A DNA stretch of 64,000 bases from contig BSWB01000001.1 in NCBI GenBank assembly GCA_033239125.1, positions 42,195,501-42,259,500 on the forward strand, written 5' to 3'. Each line of letters opens with the position of its first letter. Position 1 is the first letter of the stretch. Of the stretch, positions 23,101 through 33,911 are shown one piece after another. This stretch comes from Fagopyrum homotropicum (taxonomy: Eukaryota > Streptophyta > Magnoliopsida > Caryophyllales > Polygonaceae). Made by a program: the position numbers and the translations under genes. The notes beneath the pieces were generated by a model, which worked only from the letters and a program-made list of their open reading frames with translations, ran no database searches and was not told the DNA's origin.

Positions 23101-23890
23101 CTCAATTGGTGATATCCTGAGCACAAAGGAATCCTGAAAACACAATTGCTTCTTGAAGCTAACTCATCAGGTCGTCAATATGGAACATGGAACATACTAG
23201 GGCAAAAGAAGCCCGTCTCAGCCAACTCTTCAAGTTGTCAGTTACAATATCTCAACAAGCACCATATAGTATGGGCCTTCCTAATCAGTCTCGTATCATA
23301 CTTCAACTCGATAACAATGTCCACACTCCGCTGAGGTGGCAACTAGATGATTCAGTAACACATCTATAAGCTCATAAACCACTGGAATATCTTCCAACAT
23401 GGAACTATCTTCTTCATGGCATAACATCAGAGAACATGACCTTCTTGTGTTATCATCTTCACTACTCATATGACACAAATGACAAGACTCATCTCTCCAA
23501 AGGTTGTAGCCTTGGAAGGCCTCTATCTCACAATCTCAATGGAGACTAGAACAATCTTCCAACTGATATCTAACATGACACGATATCTATTCATCCAACC
23601 CATACACATAGTGACTTCCTCATGCACCTACGGCATGACAAAGAAGTCTCTAAACCATACAAAAGTCCTTGAATGAATGGGACGGACATATAACCCGCGG
23701 GTACTTCAGACCCTTAACTGGTAATCTTGTAAAGGAAAGTCTACCTCTTACTATTTCCACAATCCACTATTAACGCATGCATCGAAAGACAAGAAGTGCA
23801 TAGCCCTCACAACAAGCAAAACTCCACTAGATAAACCATTAACAAGAATGGTACCTGTACAGCTAACGCCAGAAGCTCCAGTGCACATCA

Positions 23891-24709
23891 TCATTTAATC
23901 TTGGACCCATGCTCCTCAGGTATCACTGAGGTCATTGCCATAGCCTCCACTTCCACTCTTTCTGCACCGGAAAGAGGAAGGTCTTGTTGAGAAGAAACAC
24001 TACCTTGCTGACAGAAAGGGGCCAAATGGCCTAGTTCACCACAGGTGAAACAAGCTATCGGTGCCAAAGGGCACTCAGAAAGCAAATGATTTGGATAACC
24101 ACAATTGAAACATAATCGTCCCATCCTTGCACCCTGTGCAGCTAAAGGGTATCTCGATCTTCGTCGTCCACCTCTAATAATCTTACTCCAGGAAGGAACT
24201 GGTAAAGGTAGCACCTTGCCCTATCGACAAAACTTCGCTCTATGCCCTGCTTTACCACATGTAAAGCATAGTATGTGCATCTTTGGGCACACAACTCGCG
24301 GGTGTCCAAACTTCGCACAATTAAAACACTGTAGTTCTTTGCCAGTCGTCTTCATGGCCAAAGGACCGCTTGATTGTCCTAACATCTGACTTGGTTCACC
24401 ATTCATCATCTTTGCTTCTCCACTAACTGATCTAGTCCATTGCTTCTTCTTTGATCCGGAAGCTTCAATTGGTCCCAACGACGTTGGTAAATCTGGTGTA
24501 GGTCTACACGCTATCACAACCTCATAAACTTGCTGCATATATTCTTGAAACTCATATCTGCTCATGGAGACATGATCAGCCTTTTCAAACTCGTTCTCTG
24601 TCATAGGCGAAACAACAGCAGATACTGGTCCCTGACTTGGCGTGACTGGAGGAAGTGGGGGTGTACCCCTACCTCGTCCCACTACAGATACTGCTCTAGT
24701 CTGAGCCAT
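23891..24709 (-). pseudogene. gag: Truncated gag of element G with four zinc knuckles
   Basis: The first ATG on the minus strand is at 24709 (MAQTRAVSVVGRG); the extension upstream to 24796 has no ATG. The frame runs to 23891 with a single in-frame TAG at 24223-24221. A basic, Pro-rich N-terminus is followed by a short acidic segment and then four CX2CX4HX4C knuckles in two pairs: CFNCAKFGHPRVVC and CFTCGKAGHRAKFC before the stop, CFNCGYPNHLLSEC and CFTCGELGHLAPFC after it. At about 270 codons it is too short for a chromovirus Gag. The capsid core that should lie between the N-terminus and the knuckles is missing, so an internal deletion is likely. Gag normally packages element RNA; this copy cannot form a normal capsid. 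Confidence 0.8.
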
Positions 24710-24802
24710 CTGTAGGATATACACACCTAATCTTATAAGGCTATATATATGCCATATGTATCGATATATATACATATATATACTACATCCACACAATCCT
24801 TA

Positions 24803-24923
<121 letters not shown>

Positions 24924-25082
24924 CTGTAGAGATCCATGACAGAGGTGACGACTTCTCGTACATTCTAACCCAAAACCACACATTAAACCAAAAACGTTTT
25001 AAAACGTCAAACACCTTTCGGGTTCTGTTTATTTTACCTATCAGACATTATTGCAGGTAGCAAGTGCCATTATTGTCAACCT

Positions 25083-25096
25083 GGGCTCTGATACCA
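25083..25096 (-). other. Primer binding site of G (initiator tRNA-Met)
   Basis: The minus strand reads TGGTATCAGAGCCC, continuing AGGTT, complementary to the 3' end of plant initiator tRNA-Met. It is 4 nt from the 5' LTR. Confidence 0.9.
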
Positions 25097-25100
25097 ACTC

Positions 25101-25897
25101 TGTAACACCCCGAATCCGCGGGACTCGGGATGCCACATTGGGCTAGGATCTCACAATGGATCTTGACCCTAGCCTGACAACAAGTTCACTGGACCTTACA
25201 ACATGGCATTGACAGATATAAAACAAATACATGAAACGGTATAAACTGTATAACCAAAGGTAAAAACAACAACATAGCCGAGTATATAAAACAACATCCT
25301 CACACAGGAGGTACAAAAGATCATCCTCACGTAGGAGGGAAACACAACACACCCAAACCAACCACCTAATGTACGAGAGTCCTCGGCCTGTCACCCTGTT
25401 AGATCACTCAGTATCGCCTAACCTGAAACATCTACAACACGGTATGAAACCGTTAGCTAACCATACATATATGAGGTAATGCATAAGTACAAACACAATC
25501 ATGAAAGATAAACACATCAACATGCTATCACACATTTACCCATTTTATCATCTTTATATAATGGTCATTCACTCAAATCGTATATATATATATATATCCA
25601 TAGATGAAAATATGTGACATGAGGATCGATACGTCCTCACCTCTGAGCCTGCTAGCCATCTGAAGTGGAATCGGTCACACAACCGTGTACCCTATGGGAG
25701 TGGTGCTGTGCCCTCCCGTATACCAGGTGTGGCCTGACTCAAGATAACCTCCAAGACTCCTCGGTGGGATGAAAGGGAAAGGTTATCACAGCCACGCATA
25801 CGGGGCAATCAATAAAACATAAGTTGGTATAAAGGACATCTCATGCTCTCATAGCAACATATAACGCACACATCACTCATGCAAACACCCCATATAG
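25101..25897 (-). repeat. 5' LTR of element G, truncated
   Basis: Matches 18166-18970 of the 3' LTR, then stops at CATATAGGG and joins Athila LTR sequence with GGAT microhomology. About 1.2 kb, including the true start of this LTR, is missing. Confidence 0.85.
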
Positions 25898-26034
25898 GGA
25901 TCGTTCCTCATGATGACACGTATCCGAGCTTATTGGGAAGCAAGTTAGGAGCAAAGGAGAACACATGGGATCATGTTGGTGCATGCCTTGCACCAACTCG
26001 CGGCTCAACGATCAAAAGAAGGCTGAAACACAAA

Positions 26035-26152
26035 AATCACGGCCACTGGGAGATCCACGGCCGTGGAAACTACCCGTGATTCCTTCTGCACAGCTGGGAC
26101 AGCTGTCCCACGATCTCCATAACCGACTCTTGCAAATGGTGAAGGCTATAAG
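26035..26152 (+). promoter_or_regulatory. LTR promoter of C: CGGCCG module plus TATA box
   Basis: AATCACGG (26035-26042), CCACGGCCGTGG (26055-26066) and CCGTGATT (26074-26081), then TATAAG at 26147-26152. The outer half-sites are exact reverse complements of each other. Confidence 0.7.
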
Positions 26153-26639
26153 TACCCTTGCAGGCTGATTCTAAAGGGGATCCACTACAGATCTTACCTC
26201 ACACACTTTCTCTCCCATACTCTCTCATTTTGGAATTGGATTGGAGCTACTCTTGGAGGAGAAGAAAGACTTCCATTGGAGAAGAAGGGAAGAACACACC
26301 ATTCCTAGATTTCTTAGTTTTTAGAGTGAAGTTTTTTGCAAACATTTTCTAGGGTTATAAGAACGATTCGAACCTTCTTTTGAAGGGTTGTAAGTCTCTC
26401 TTTTAATATTTATTCAGCTCGTTTTTCTTGTTCTATTTGCTTCATCTCTCTTTCATTTCATCCTCTTGATATGGACTCCATGATTGTATGCTTGTTGATT
26501 TTGATTGTGATGATGCATGTTGTTGGCTAAATAGATGTGATTCTAGGGTAAGGAAATGATGGTTATGGCTTGGACTATGATAGGATAGACTTAACGTACC
26601 TTTGGATGAATTGTTTGCTTGAACCTAGCCTTTGTTGTG

Positions 26640-26697
26640 AATCACGGCCTGTTCTAGTAGATTCCACGGCCGTGGAAGTGAGGAACTGACCGTGATT
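26640..26697 (+). promoter_or_regulatory. Second CGGCCG module in the C LTR
   Basis: AATCACGG (26640-26647), 16-bp palindrome TTCCACGGCCGTGGAA (26662-26677) and CCGTGATT (26690-26697), about 500 bp downstream of the TATA box. Confidence 0.7.
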
Positions 26698-27443
26698 CTG
26701 TCTAACCTGCTTGTATTGATAAATCTAAGTATTAGGTTGTTAGATTGTTGAAACCCTAGTGTTCGTTGAGCTAGATCTATCCTAGGGTGACCTAGTGTTA
26801 GCAACTAAGTGTAAGAAGAGACCTACCCGGTGATTCTTGCTCTTAGGTACCGAAGATGATGAACTCTAGGCAGTAGTGAGCCTCACTAGCCGCTATTGGA
26901 CTGAGTGTGCTAGGATTTATGTTTAGGACTTGCCTTCCCGAGACCTACCCGGTGAGGAGAGGTTAGATCCCTAGATAGCAATCCGGTTTGTGTAGAATTC
27001 CTAACCTTAGGTTCTTTGAGACTTACCCGATGATGAGACCTTAGGAAGGGACTAGTGGACCATGAGACCTACCCGGTGATTGATCCCAATCTAGAAACAC
27101 CCACTCCCAACATACTATAGTTTATCCAAAGAATGACTAGATAGCTTGAGTCCTATGCCATAACCGGAATTTCTAACCCCTAGAATCTGCTTCTCTATCT
27201 TTGATTACCTACCTTGTGTTTGTGTTTACTCATTTGTGTTACTAGCTTAGTTGTTTGTCAATCTTGCATGATTTGTGAACTTTGATTGATCACCTCAAAA
27301 CCAAACAAAAAACATTGAGATCTTCATTTCTTTATTCCTTTCTCTTTTCTTAGCCTAGATCTTCACTATCCTTAGTCACTATTGACTCAATTTCACCTTA
27401 GTCTTTGTGTTCGACCTCAGAATACTATCCTTACTACAAAACG

Positions 27444-27460
27444 ACCCATACACTGTGGGT
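27444..27460 (+). promoter_or_regulatory. U5 stem-loop of C with a compensatory pair
   Basis: ACCCATACACTGTGGGT has 5-bp arms. Relative to B, the stem G becomes A and its partner C becomes T, so the pairing is kept. Confidence 0.6.
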
Positions 27461-27538
27461 TCGCTAGGAGTTAGGAAAAATATATCGAGTTATAAATTTA
27501 AGACTTTTGAGTGTCACGTTTCTAGCATAACAAGTTTT

Positions 27539-27556
27539 TGGCGCCGTTGTCGGGGA
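27539..27556 (+). other. Primer binding site of C (tRNA-Asp, one mismatch)
   Basis: TGGCGCCGTTGTCGGGGA, the same site as in B with one C-to-T change, 6 nt after the LTR. Confidence 0.9.
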
Positions 27557-27671
27557 CTAGGTCTAGATTGAGTCATTTTTGTGATTGTTTATCGTGTAGA
27601 TCTTTCTTGTTGCTTTTGATCTTGTTTGGTTTGTCTTTGCATTTTCAGGACATCTCTCATTCTTTAGGTGC

Positions 27672-28231
27672 ATGCGAAGATCTCGTGGCAAGGATTTAGC
27701 TCCATTCGATCCCAAACCAGAGAAAACCCTTAAAGCTAGATCTAAGAGCATTAAGAAGAAGAAGGAGATGGCCACAAGAGATCTTCAAGCTGAGTTGGAT
27801 GAGGCTTTAGAGAAAATTAGGTTAAGAGATGAGCTCTTGGAGAATGAAATGAGACTTGCCAATGAGAGGCAAGAAGCAACTAGGAGGAAGATTGAAGAGA
27901 TTAGGCAAGCTCTTGTGCAAAGAGAGCTTAATCGTTAACAACCTCCTCCACCACCACCACAACCGCAGCCGGTGGTTAATATTCGGTTTGAGCCGATAAT
28001 GATTGAGGAGCCACAAACCTTAGGGCAATGTATGGATCTGGCTCAAAGAGTACACCGTCCGGGTGTGAACTTAGGAGATCCTGCAGCCCATGATTATGAG
28101 CTCCGCCCTCAAGTGCTACAAATGATCCGGCATAATCAATTTGGAGGGATGGAAGGAGAGTCTCCTCATCAACATTTGATGAACTATGAGATATTGATGG
28201 AGACTCTAAGGCCACCTAGGTTGGAGAACAA
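27672..28231 (+). pseudogene. gag: gag fragment of element C
   Basis: The ATG is at 27672 and the start MRRSRGKDLAPFD is the same as in B. The frame has one nonsense codon, TAA at 27936-27938, where B has CAA (Gln). It then continues in frame through the proline tract and NQFGG motif until codon about 186, where element D is inserted at 28232. Only the N-terminal region and the start of the gag core remain here. Confidence 0.9.
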
Positions 28232-28820
28232 TGTTCGCCACTTAGCGTGCGTGCAAATAAGCTTTAAATTTATAAAACTAGAATCAAGCAAGCGAACCCG
28301 TAGTGTACGGATCGACGTAGTTAAGCAAGAATTCCAGAGTATCGAACACATGGATTTGGGGGGTTAAATCCAGTTGTAGGTTATCAAGCAAGTAATTGTA
28401 AAAGCTTTTCGAATTATTGGAAAAACAACAATCCTAAAGATCCAGATATCCAGCGGTGGCAATCGATTCAAGATATACTAAAGGTATAAGGACAGAGTTG
28501 AGATATGCAAAGGTATGCTAATGTAAGGTAATCATACGGTGAAGTTCCAAAAACCTTATATGACTCACCTACAAGATACTCTCTATAAAGGTTATTGAGG
28601 CTTCAGTATAGAAAGGTTCTAAAGGTAAGAATTAACGTCAAATACCCAAACTTGTAATCCAAGGATCAAGACTAACTAAATCGATTAAGGTAATGACACT
28701 CACAATCGAGGTAGAGGTTGTTGAGGCTTCACTACCACCTAGAAAAGGCAAGCCAAGACTAAGTTAAAGCAAACCTTTAACTTTGGATTAAAGTAAAAGC
28801 AAGTTCGTAACTTAACACAA

Positions 28821-28878
28821 AATTACGGCTAGTTCTTGAGTTCCACGGCCGTGGAAGCTCAAGAACAGACCGTGGATT
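28821..28878 (-). promoter_or_regulatory. Downstream CGGCCG module in the D LTR
   Basis: AATTACGG (28821-28828), TTCCACGGCCGTGGAA (28841-28856) and CCGTGGATT (28870-28878). The inverted repeat extends outward: GTTCTTGAG at 28832-28840 pairs with CTCAAGAAC at 28858-28866, giving about 17-bp arms with a single unpaired G. The same module begins in the 5' LTR at 63967-64000. Confidence 0.75.
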
Positions 28879-29385
28879 AGGTTCGTCGGCGATTCTCTCT
28901 AACTCTCAGGGTCCAATCTATTTACGATCGATCTATCATCATCTAAGCCACAACTATCAACCCTTCACCTTAGAATTGTTAAGGGTTTTTATCCAATAAC
29001 AGTCATATTGATATCAAATTCAAGGTTTAAGAGATTGAAAGATGAAAACTTCCGAAAACCTTCAATAACCTTCAAACTAATCTCAAAGTCACAATCAAGA
29101 ACAATAATCGTCAATAGATTCGGAATAACACAAACAATCACAATCTTAGATAAGAAGGAAGAACGGGATGTCAATCTGTCTTCTAAATCAAACCTAAGCA
29201 AGAAGCGTAATCTTCTTGCGAACAATCTTCCGAATCTTCGGTCTTCCGTCAATCCGGAAATCCTAATGGCAAGCACAAATCTCTCCAACACAATCTCCGC
29301 CAAATGCGAAATTAGGGCAATTCCAAGCGCAAGCGTAAGATGCGTCTATGCGTAAGCGAAGGTGACGGAATCTCTCTTCGTCCGT

Positions 29386-29665
29386 CCTTTTATAGTGTAA
29401 GATAAAATATCAGCCCGGCCCAATTGCGTAGGAGATCGTGGCTTAAAGTGTGGCGAAAAAGATCGCCAAGATCACGGTCGTGGAAGGGTTCCACAGCCGT
29501 AATTTAGAGCGTGGAAATCAACACGGTTTGACACAACTCCTCCACGGCCGTAGAAGTTGCTGGAATGAACCACGCTTCCCTTGCCATGGTTCCACGGCCG
29601 TGGACTTGAACGTGGAAAGTAGTACGGCCGTATTTTAGAGCGTGGTTTAGGGCAAGAACGTGATT
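29386..29665 (-). promoter_or_regulatory. LTR promoter of D: CGGCCG modules plus TATA box
   Basis: On the minus strand, modules with CCACGGCCGTGG (29592-29603) and degenerate forms (29623-29632, 29542-29553, 29472-29500) lie upstream of TATAAAAGG (complement of 29386-29394). Same order as in A, B and C. Confidence 0.7.
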
Positions 29666-29941
29666 CTCCCTTAGCCTCGTGCATCTTTCAAGTTGGCACT
29701 CCCTTAGCTCCTAGGAATGTCCTCAATTCATGGACATGCTCAATCAACTCCATCCTTGCTCAATTCCATTCGGAAATAGCTCTCAATTACCTATAATCAA
29801 CATAAAGCTTGTGTAGATCTCTATATCGACATTATAGATAAACTAGCTCACAATTGCATCAATGCTCAATCAATGACAATCAATATGGATCAAATACACT
29901 TAGAAAACGTGCCTAAAATATCACAATATTCCATGCTAACA

Positions 29942-31316
29942 AATAACCCCATACTTGCCACTTGCTTGTCTCTAAGAAAGGTCTTTCAAAAGCTTTAAAA
30001 CACAAGTTAGGATGAAATATGTATACCTTCTCAAAGCAAAACTTTTTTTTTTTTGATGAATGTGCCTTCTAATAAATAGATCATCCTCAAATCTTGCTTC
30101 AATCGTTTATAAGACTTTCATACACTTAATCCAAGAATAAAGAGTAAAGAAAGCTCATGAATCAATCAAACTTCCATACAAACATCATAACCTTCAAACA
30201 TTAACAAAATCAATCATAAGGAACTTCAATTTAGATCACCAAGTCATATAAAATTCTTTTGATCTTAAGGACTTTCAAAGAAAAAAGGTCTAGAATGTGG
30301 AAAGGGAAGGAAACTTTAAGGAATGTGGTGCATGAATCCGGGAAAGTGGATAACTACTCTTTTCTTCTTCTCTTGCGGTTTCCGCAGCACTTTCAACTTA
30401 GAGCTTCGCTCTCTTCTTTTCATTTTTCGACTTTACTTTTGGAGTTATGAATAGAGGTGCACAAAAACCGAAGCCTAGGAGATTGGTGTTTCTCAATTTC
30501 TATGAGATGCCTCAAACCCTTAGCGCACATACCATAATCCGTTAGGAATATCGCTCAATCCGACTTTGGCAAGACACAAACACCCGGCTATGTGAATGGT
30601 GCCGAGTTACTCATCGTCATGATTGACTTCCCCAAACATATAATTTCTTTCTATTCCTTTGAATGCAAAGTATTGCTTTCATGGCCCTCCCACATCATAC
30701 ATGCCTTTTTCATTCAACTCCTCCAAATTCCCGGATAGGTAAAGGAGGTCAATATTTCAATGAGGGGCTAAATGATCAAAGAAAGAAGAAAGAAAAATCG
30801 AATTGCCTTATTCATCTCAACAAGAAGCATAAGAACTTATAGTGTGATTTCAACTTCAATTCCTCAACATGATTTAAGTAACATTCATCACATTATGAAA
30901 CTTGCAAAAGAGGTATAATCAACTCATTCAATTTCTTTTCAATTCACTATTCGTTTAAGCATGCAATTGTCATCAAACACAATTCATAAGTAGCGATTAT
31001 CATAGAAATCCTCTCTATCTTTAGAAGTACATAGATTTTCAAAATTTTTCGATTTTTATGGGTTTTTCAAACTCTTTTTCATGCAATGCAATAATGAAAT
31101 GTGCAACAATATAGTGAACATGCAAGATAGTCTCAAATAGAAGCAATCATAGTGAGTAAGAGTTATTACAAACTTTTAGTCACACCCCACCCCATACTTG
31201 TAACAAACATTGTCCCTAATGTTCAAATAGAAGAAAGAAAAGAAGAAAAGAAAGAAAAGAAAAAGAAACTCACAAAATGGCGGTGGAGCGGCTAAAACTG
31301 TCGGTCATGCATATCA
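29942..31316 (-). other. 3' untranslated region of element D
   Basis: On the minus strand, from the third-ORF stop to the LTR. It holds the internal stem-loop ACATTAGGGACAATGT (complement of 31207-31222) with a purine tract, a segment similar to the 3' regions of A and B (about 30440-30650), and the terminal polypurine tract AAGTATGGGGTTATT (complement of 29942-29956). No gene seen. Confidence 0.8.
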
Positions 31317-32162
31317 TCACTGCGGTGGAGGCGGAGGCGGGAATGGAGAGAAGCTAGGATCGTAGTGCCGCCCGAACTGCTGGCGGTAGACGTCTCTCAT
31401 CATATGGTCGAGGTCGTCCATGCGTCCATCTCTAGCATCGGCTCGGATCTCCAATGCTCCCACTCTCTCAGAAAGGCTAGTAGCCCACTCCGACATCTGC
31501 TCATACCATCCCGGAGCCTGACTGTACCACCCCGGTGCATCTGACGGTGCTGGTGCTGGTGGCTGCTGTGCGGACCATGGAGGTGGAGCTCCGTACCATG
31601 CAGGAGGTGTCTCCATCCAGGTGGGTCTCTCACTCACGCTGGCGCGGCGAGAAGATGAACCTGAAGCTCTAGCTGGACGTGGAGAACGTCTGGACACATC
31701 AGTAGCAATGTCCGGCTGATCCGGAAACGTGCCAAACTCCTGCTCTGCTCCTCCTCCTCCCTCAAACTGATCTCTCATCTCCTCCTCCTCAACTACGGGC
31801 GGTGGTGGGACATATGGAGGAGCTGCAATCCTGTTCGCATGCATAGCTGCGAACGTAGCCTTCCAATTATGGCGTCCAGCCATAATGGAGTACTCCGGGA
31901 GCCACTCAATGCCCCTCCCCGTCCTGCTCTCCCAAGGCATAGCTGCATACGGTGGACCTCTATGGGTAGGGAAGATAAGACCTCTAGTCATGAAGGCCCG
32001 GAGTCCTAGGGGTACAGCTGGAATACGTGTGCATGCAGAAAAATCTACCCCCAATATCCTAGCAAGGTGGGTGACTATCCCACCATATCCAATGTTGCCC
32101 GCCCTCTTGTTCTTTAGCTTGCTCATTGTAGCAGCTAAGAGGGTGGCGCAGTCAGCAGGGCG

Positions 32163-32167
32163 CCCAT
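32163..32167. repeat. Target-site duplication CCCAT of F, left copy
   Basis: Matches 33907-33911. Removing F and one copy restores the third-ORF frame of D, which independently supports the boundaries. Confidence 0.93.
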
Positions 32168-33906
32168 TGTTCACTCCAAATGGTGTGTGCAAGCTTTAAA
32201 TTTATAACCCTAGACTTAAGCTTAAAACAAGGATGCGAACCCGCAGTGTACGGGTCAATCGTAGTAAAAGCAAGAAAATTCCAGGGGTCGATCACAGGGA
32301 CTCGGTGAAACAAAGTCAATAACGGTATGCTTCGTGAATACTAACCACAAGAGCAATTAACACAATCAAAGATGAATAAGAAGTCAATAAAGCAAACATG
32401 CAATTCTAGGGATTAAAGCATCTAGTTGTGGTTCCAACTCAAGATCTAAAGATAAGCGGACAAAGCTGAGATTTTTGCAAGGGGAAGGTGTTACTAAAGT
32501 GGAGTAGATCACCGGGTAAGTCTCACTACACACTAATCCTAAACCGTAACTCCTATTACCGGGTAAGTCTCAAGGAATCAAGATAAAGAACTATAACCTC
32601 AAACTAACACACCATCTAAGGGAATAGAATCAACCTTTACCGGGTAAGTCTCAGGCTAACTCACAAAGATGGGATGAAAGCACACTCAAACCCCAATAAA
32701 GGATAAACCTTTATTACCTACACTTATGATCGTTGGTACACAAACTAAGGAATTACCGGGTAAGTCTCATCCTAAGCTTGCTTTGAACCAGGAAAGGTGT
32801 AATAAGAATAGGATTTGGCAAACTCTAACACTTAACTCTCAGTTATGGATCAGATAAGTCACCTCGATCAGCCAGTTTCCACCCCGGCCGAGATGTTCAT
32901 CGACTGAACGAGATGCTAGGGTTAAGGTTAAAGACTCGAACTTTCAGGATCCTACTGGAATCTAAGATTATTCTATCATTGTTTTTCCCACAACCTTCAG
33001 CTAATCACCCTAGAATCACACAAGGAAATTAGCCACTCATCATCATTATGAAAGTATTAAATATATGGGAAGAAGGTGAATATTTGAACAAGAAGAATTT
33101 AATGAAAAAGACTTCAATAACTGAATCAAATATCTCAACAAAATCGTTCCTTGGATAGCAATCCAACAAGACAAGACAACAAGGAAGGGAATTAAAGACA
33201 ATCTTACAAAACCCTTCAAAAAGCTATGATCTTCAATCTTCCTTCAACCTTCAAAAAGGTTCTTCAAAACTCCCAACTGGAGTATGGTTGCTGCTGCGTA
33301 TAAACCCTGATCGATGGTATAGCATGGATGTATGCAGCCCTCCTGGATTTGTGGAAATCCAACCCCTTTTATAAGAAAATAACCCTCCAAAGATAATAAA
33401 TCTTAGAAAGATATTTTCCCATAAATATAGGTAAAATATATGATTCTGCATATCTCCTTCCTTCCAGGAGCCAAGCCCAAAAATATAAGATCACTTTCCA
33501 ATTTTAAAAGATCTCAGCCAAGAATAAAATATTCTCGCCGCGTCCTAGGTGTTCGCCTCGGTCGAGTCGGCGTCTCTGGATCGCCTCGGTCGAGATGAAT
33601 CTCTGGTCAACCGAGGTGAGTCACAACTGAATGTGAAATCTCTCAAAACTGGTCCAAAGTAAATCTTTAATCCATGGCTATGCTTCCTGGATGTAGCTCC
33701 AAATGACTCATGACTCCTTTTGCTCCTTTTTGATGCAAAACGTACCAAATTACCTGCAATTACAACAAAACTAGGTGTAGACCTCGATCCTCGCAAAGGT
33801 AGATGAAATGGTAGTAAAATCACATAATGCACATACAAACATGCAGATTACGAAAGATAAAACGTCCAAACAAACCCCAAAATATAGACTATAATTCATG
33901 TTATCA
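32168..33906 (-). mobile_element. Solo Athila LTR F (1739 bp)
   Basis: On the minus strand it runs TGATAACATG...GAGTGAACA, flanked by the 5-bp duplication ATGGG (plus-strand CCCAT at 32163-32167 and 33907-33911). There is no internal region, so it is the product of LTR-LTR recombination. U5 stem-loop at 32239-32255 (ACCCGCAGTGTACGGGT); TATAAAAGG at the complement of 33365-33373. Its modules are a third arm type: CCCCGGCCGAGATG (about 32883-32895), and CCTCGGTCGAG at 33556-33566 and 33584-33594. Confidence 0.92.
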
Positions 33907-33911
33907 CCCAT
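33907..33911. repeat. Target-site duplication CCCAT of F, right copy
   Basis: Matches 32163-32167. Confidence 0.93.

Larger units (their letters stand above)
25902..27532 (+). repeat. 5' LTR of element C, lacking its first part
   Basis: Aligns with the A LTR from about 16207 on and ends GCATAACA before the primer site. The TG start and roughly the first 190 bp are missing. It carries two CCACGGCCGTGG modules and a TATA box. Confidence 0.88.
25902..28231 (+). mobile_element. Athila-type element C, 5' piece
   Basis: A 5'-truncated LTR, tRNA-Asp primer site and the start of gag on the plus strand. The left end is the G/C fusion near 25898-25901, and the right end is the insertion of D at 28232. 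The rest of C should lie beyond D, outside the window. Confidence 0.9.
28232..29941 (-). repeat. 3' LTR of element D (1710 bp)
   Basis: On the plus strand it runs TGTTCGCC...GCTAACA. It shares the U5 stem-loop (28297-28310) and CCACGGCCGTGG modules with A and C. Confidence 0.95.

Noticed and set aside
25083..25096. tRNA-like strings (initiator Met and Asp ends) as possible tRNA genes
   Set aside because: Only the complement of the 3' end is present, right next to LTRs; these are primer binding sites, with no cloverleaf around them.
29460..29660. CRISPR-like or satellite array from repeated CACGGCCGTGG words
   Set aside because: Spacing is irregular, repeats are short palindromes, and the setting is a plant LTR.
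32181..33906. F as ending at the TGGTGTGTGC near 32181
   Set aside because: That boundary gives no matching TSD. The boundary at 32168 gives CCCAT on both sides and restores the host frame.
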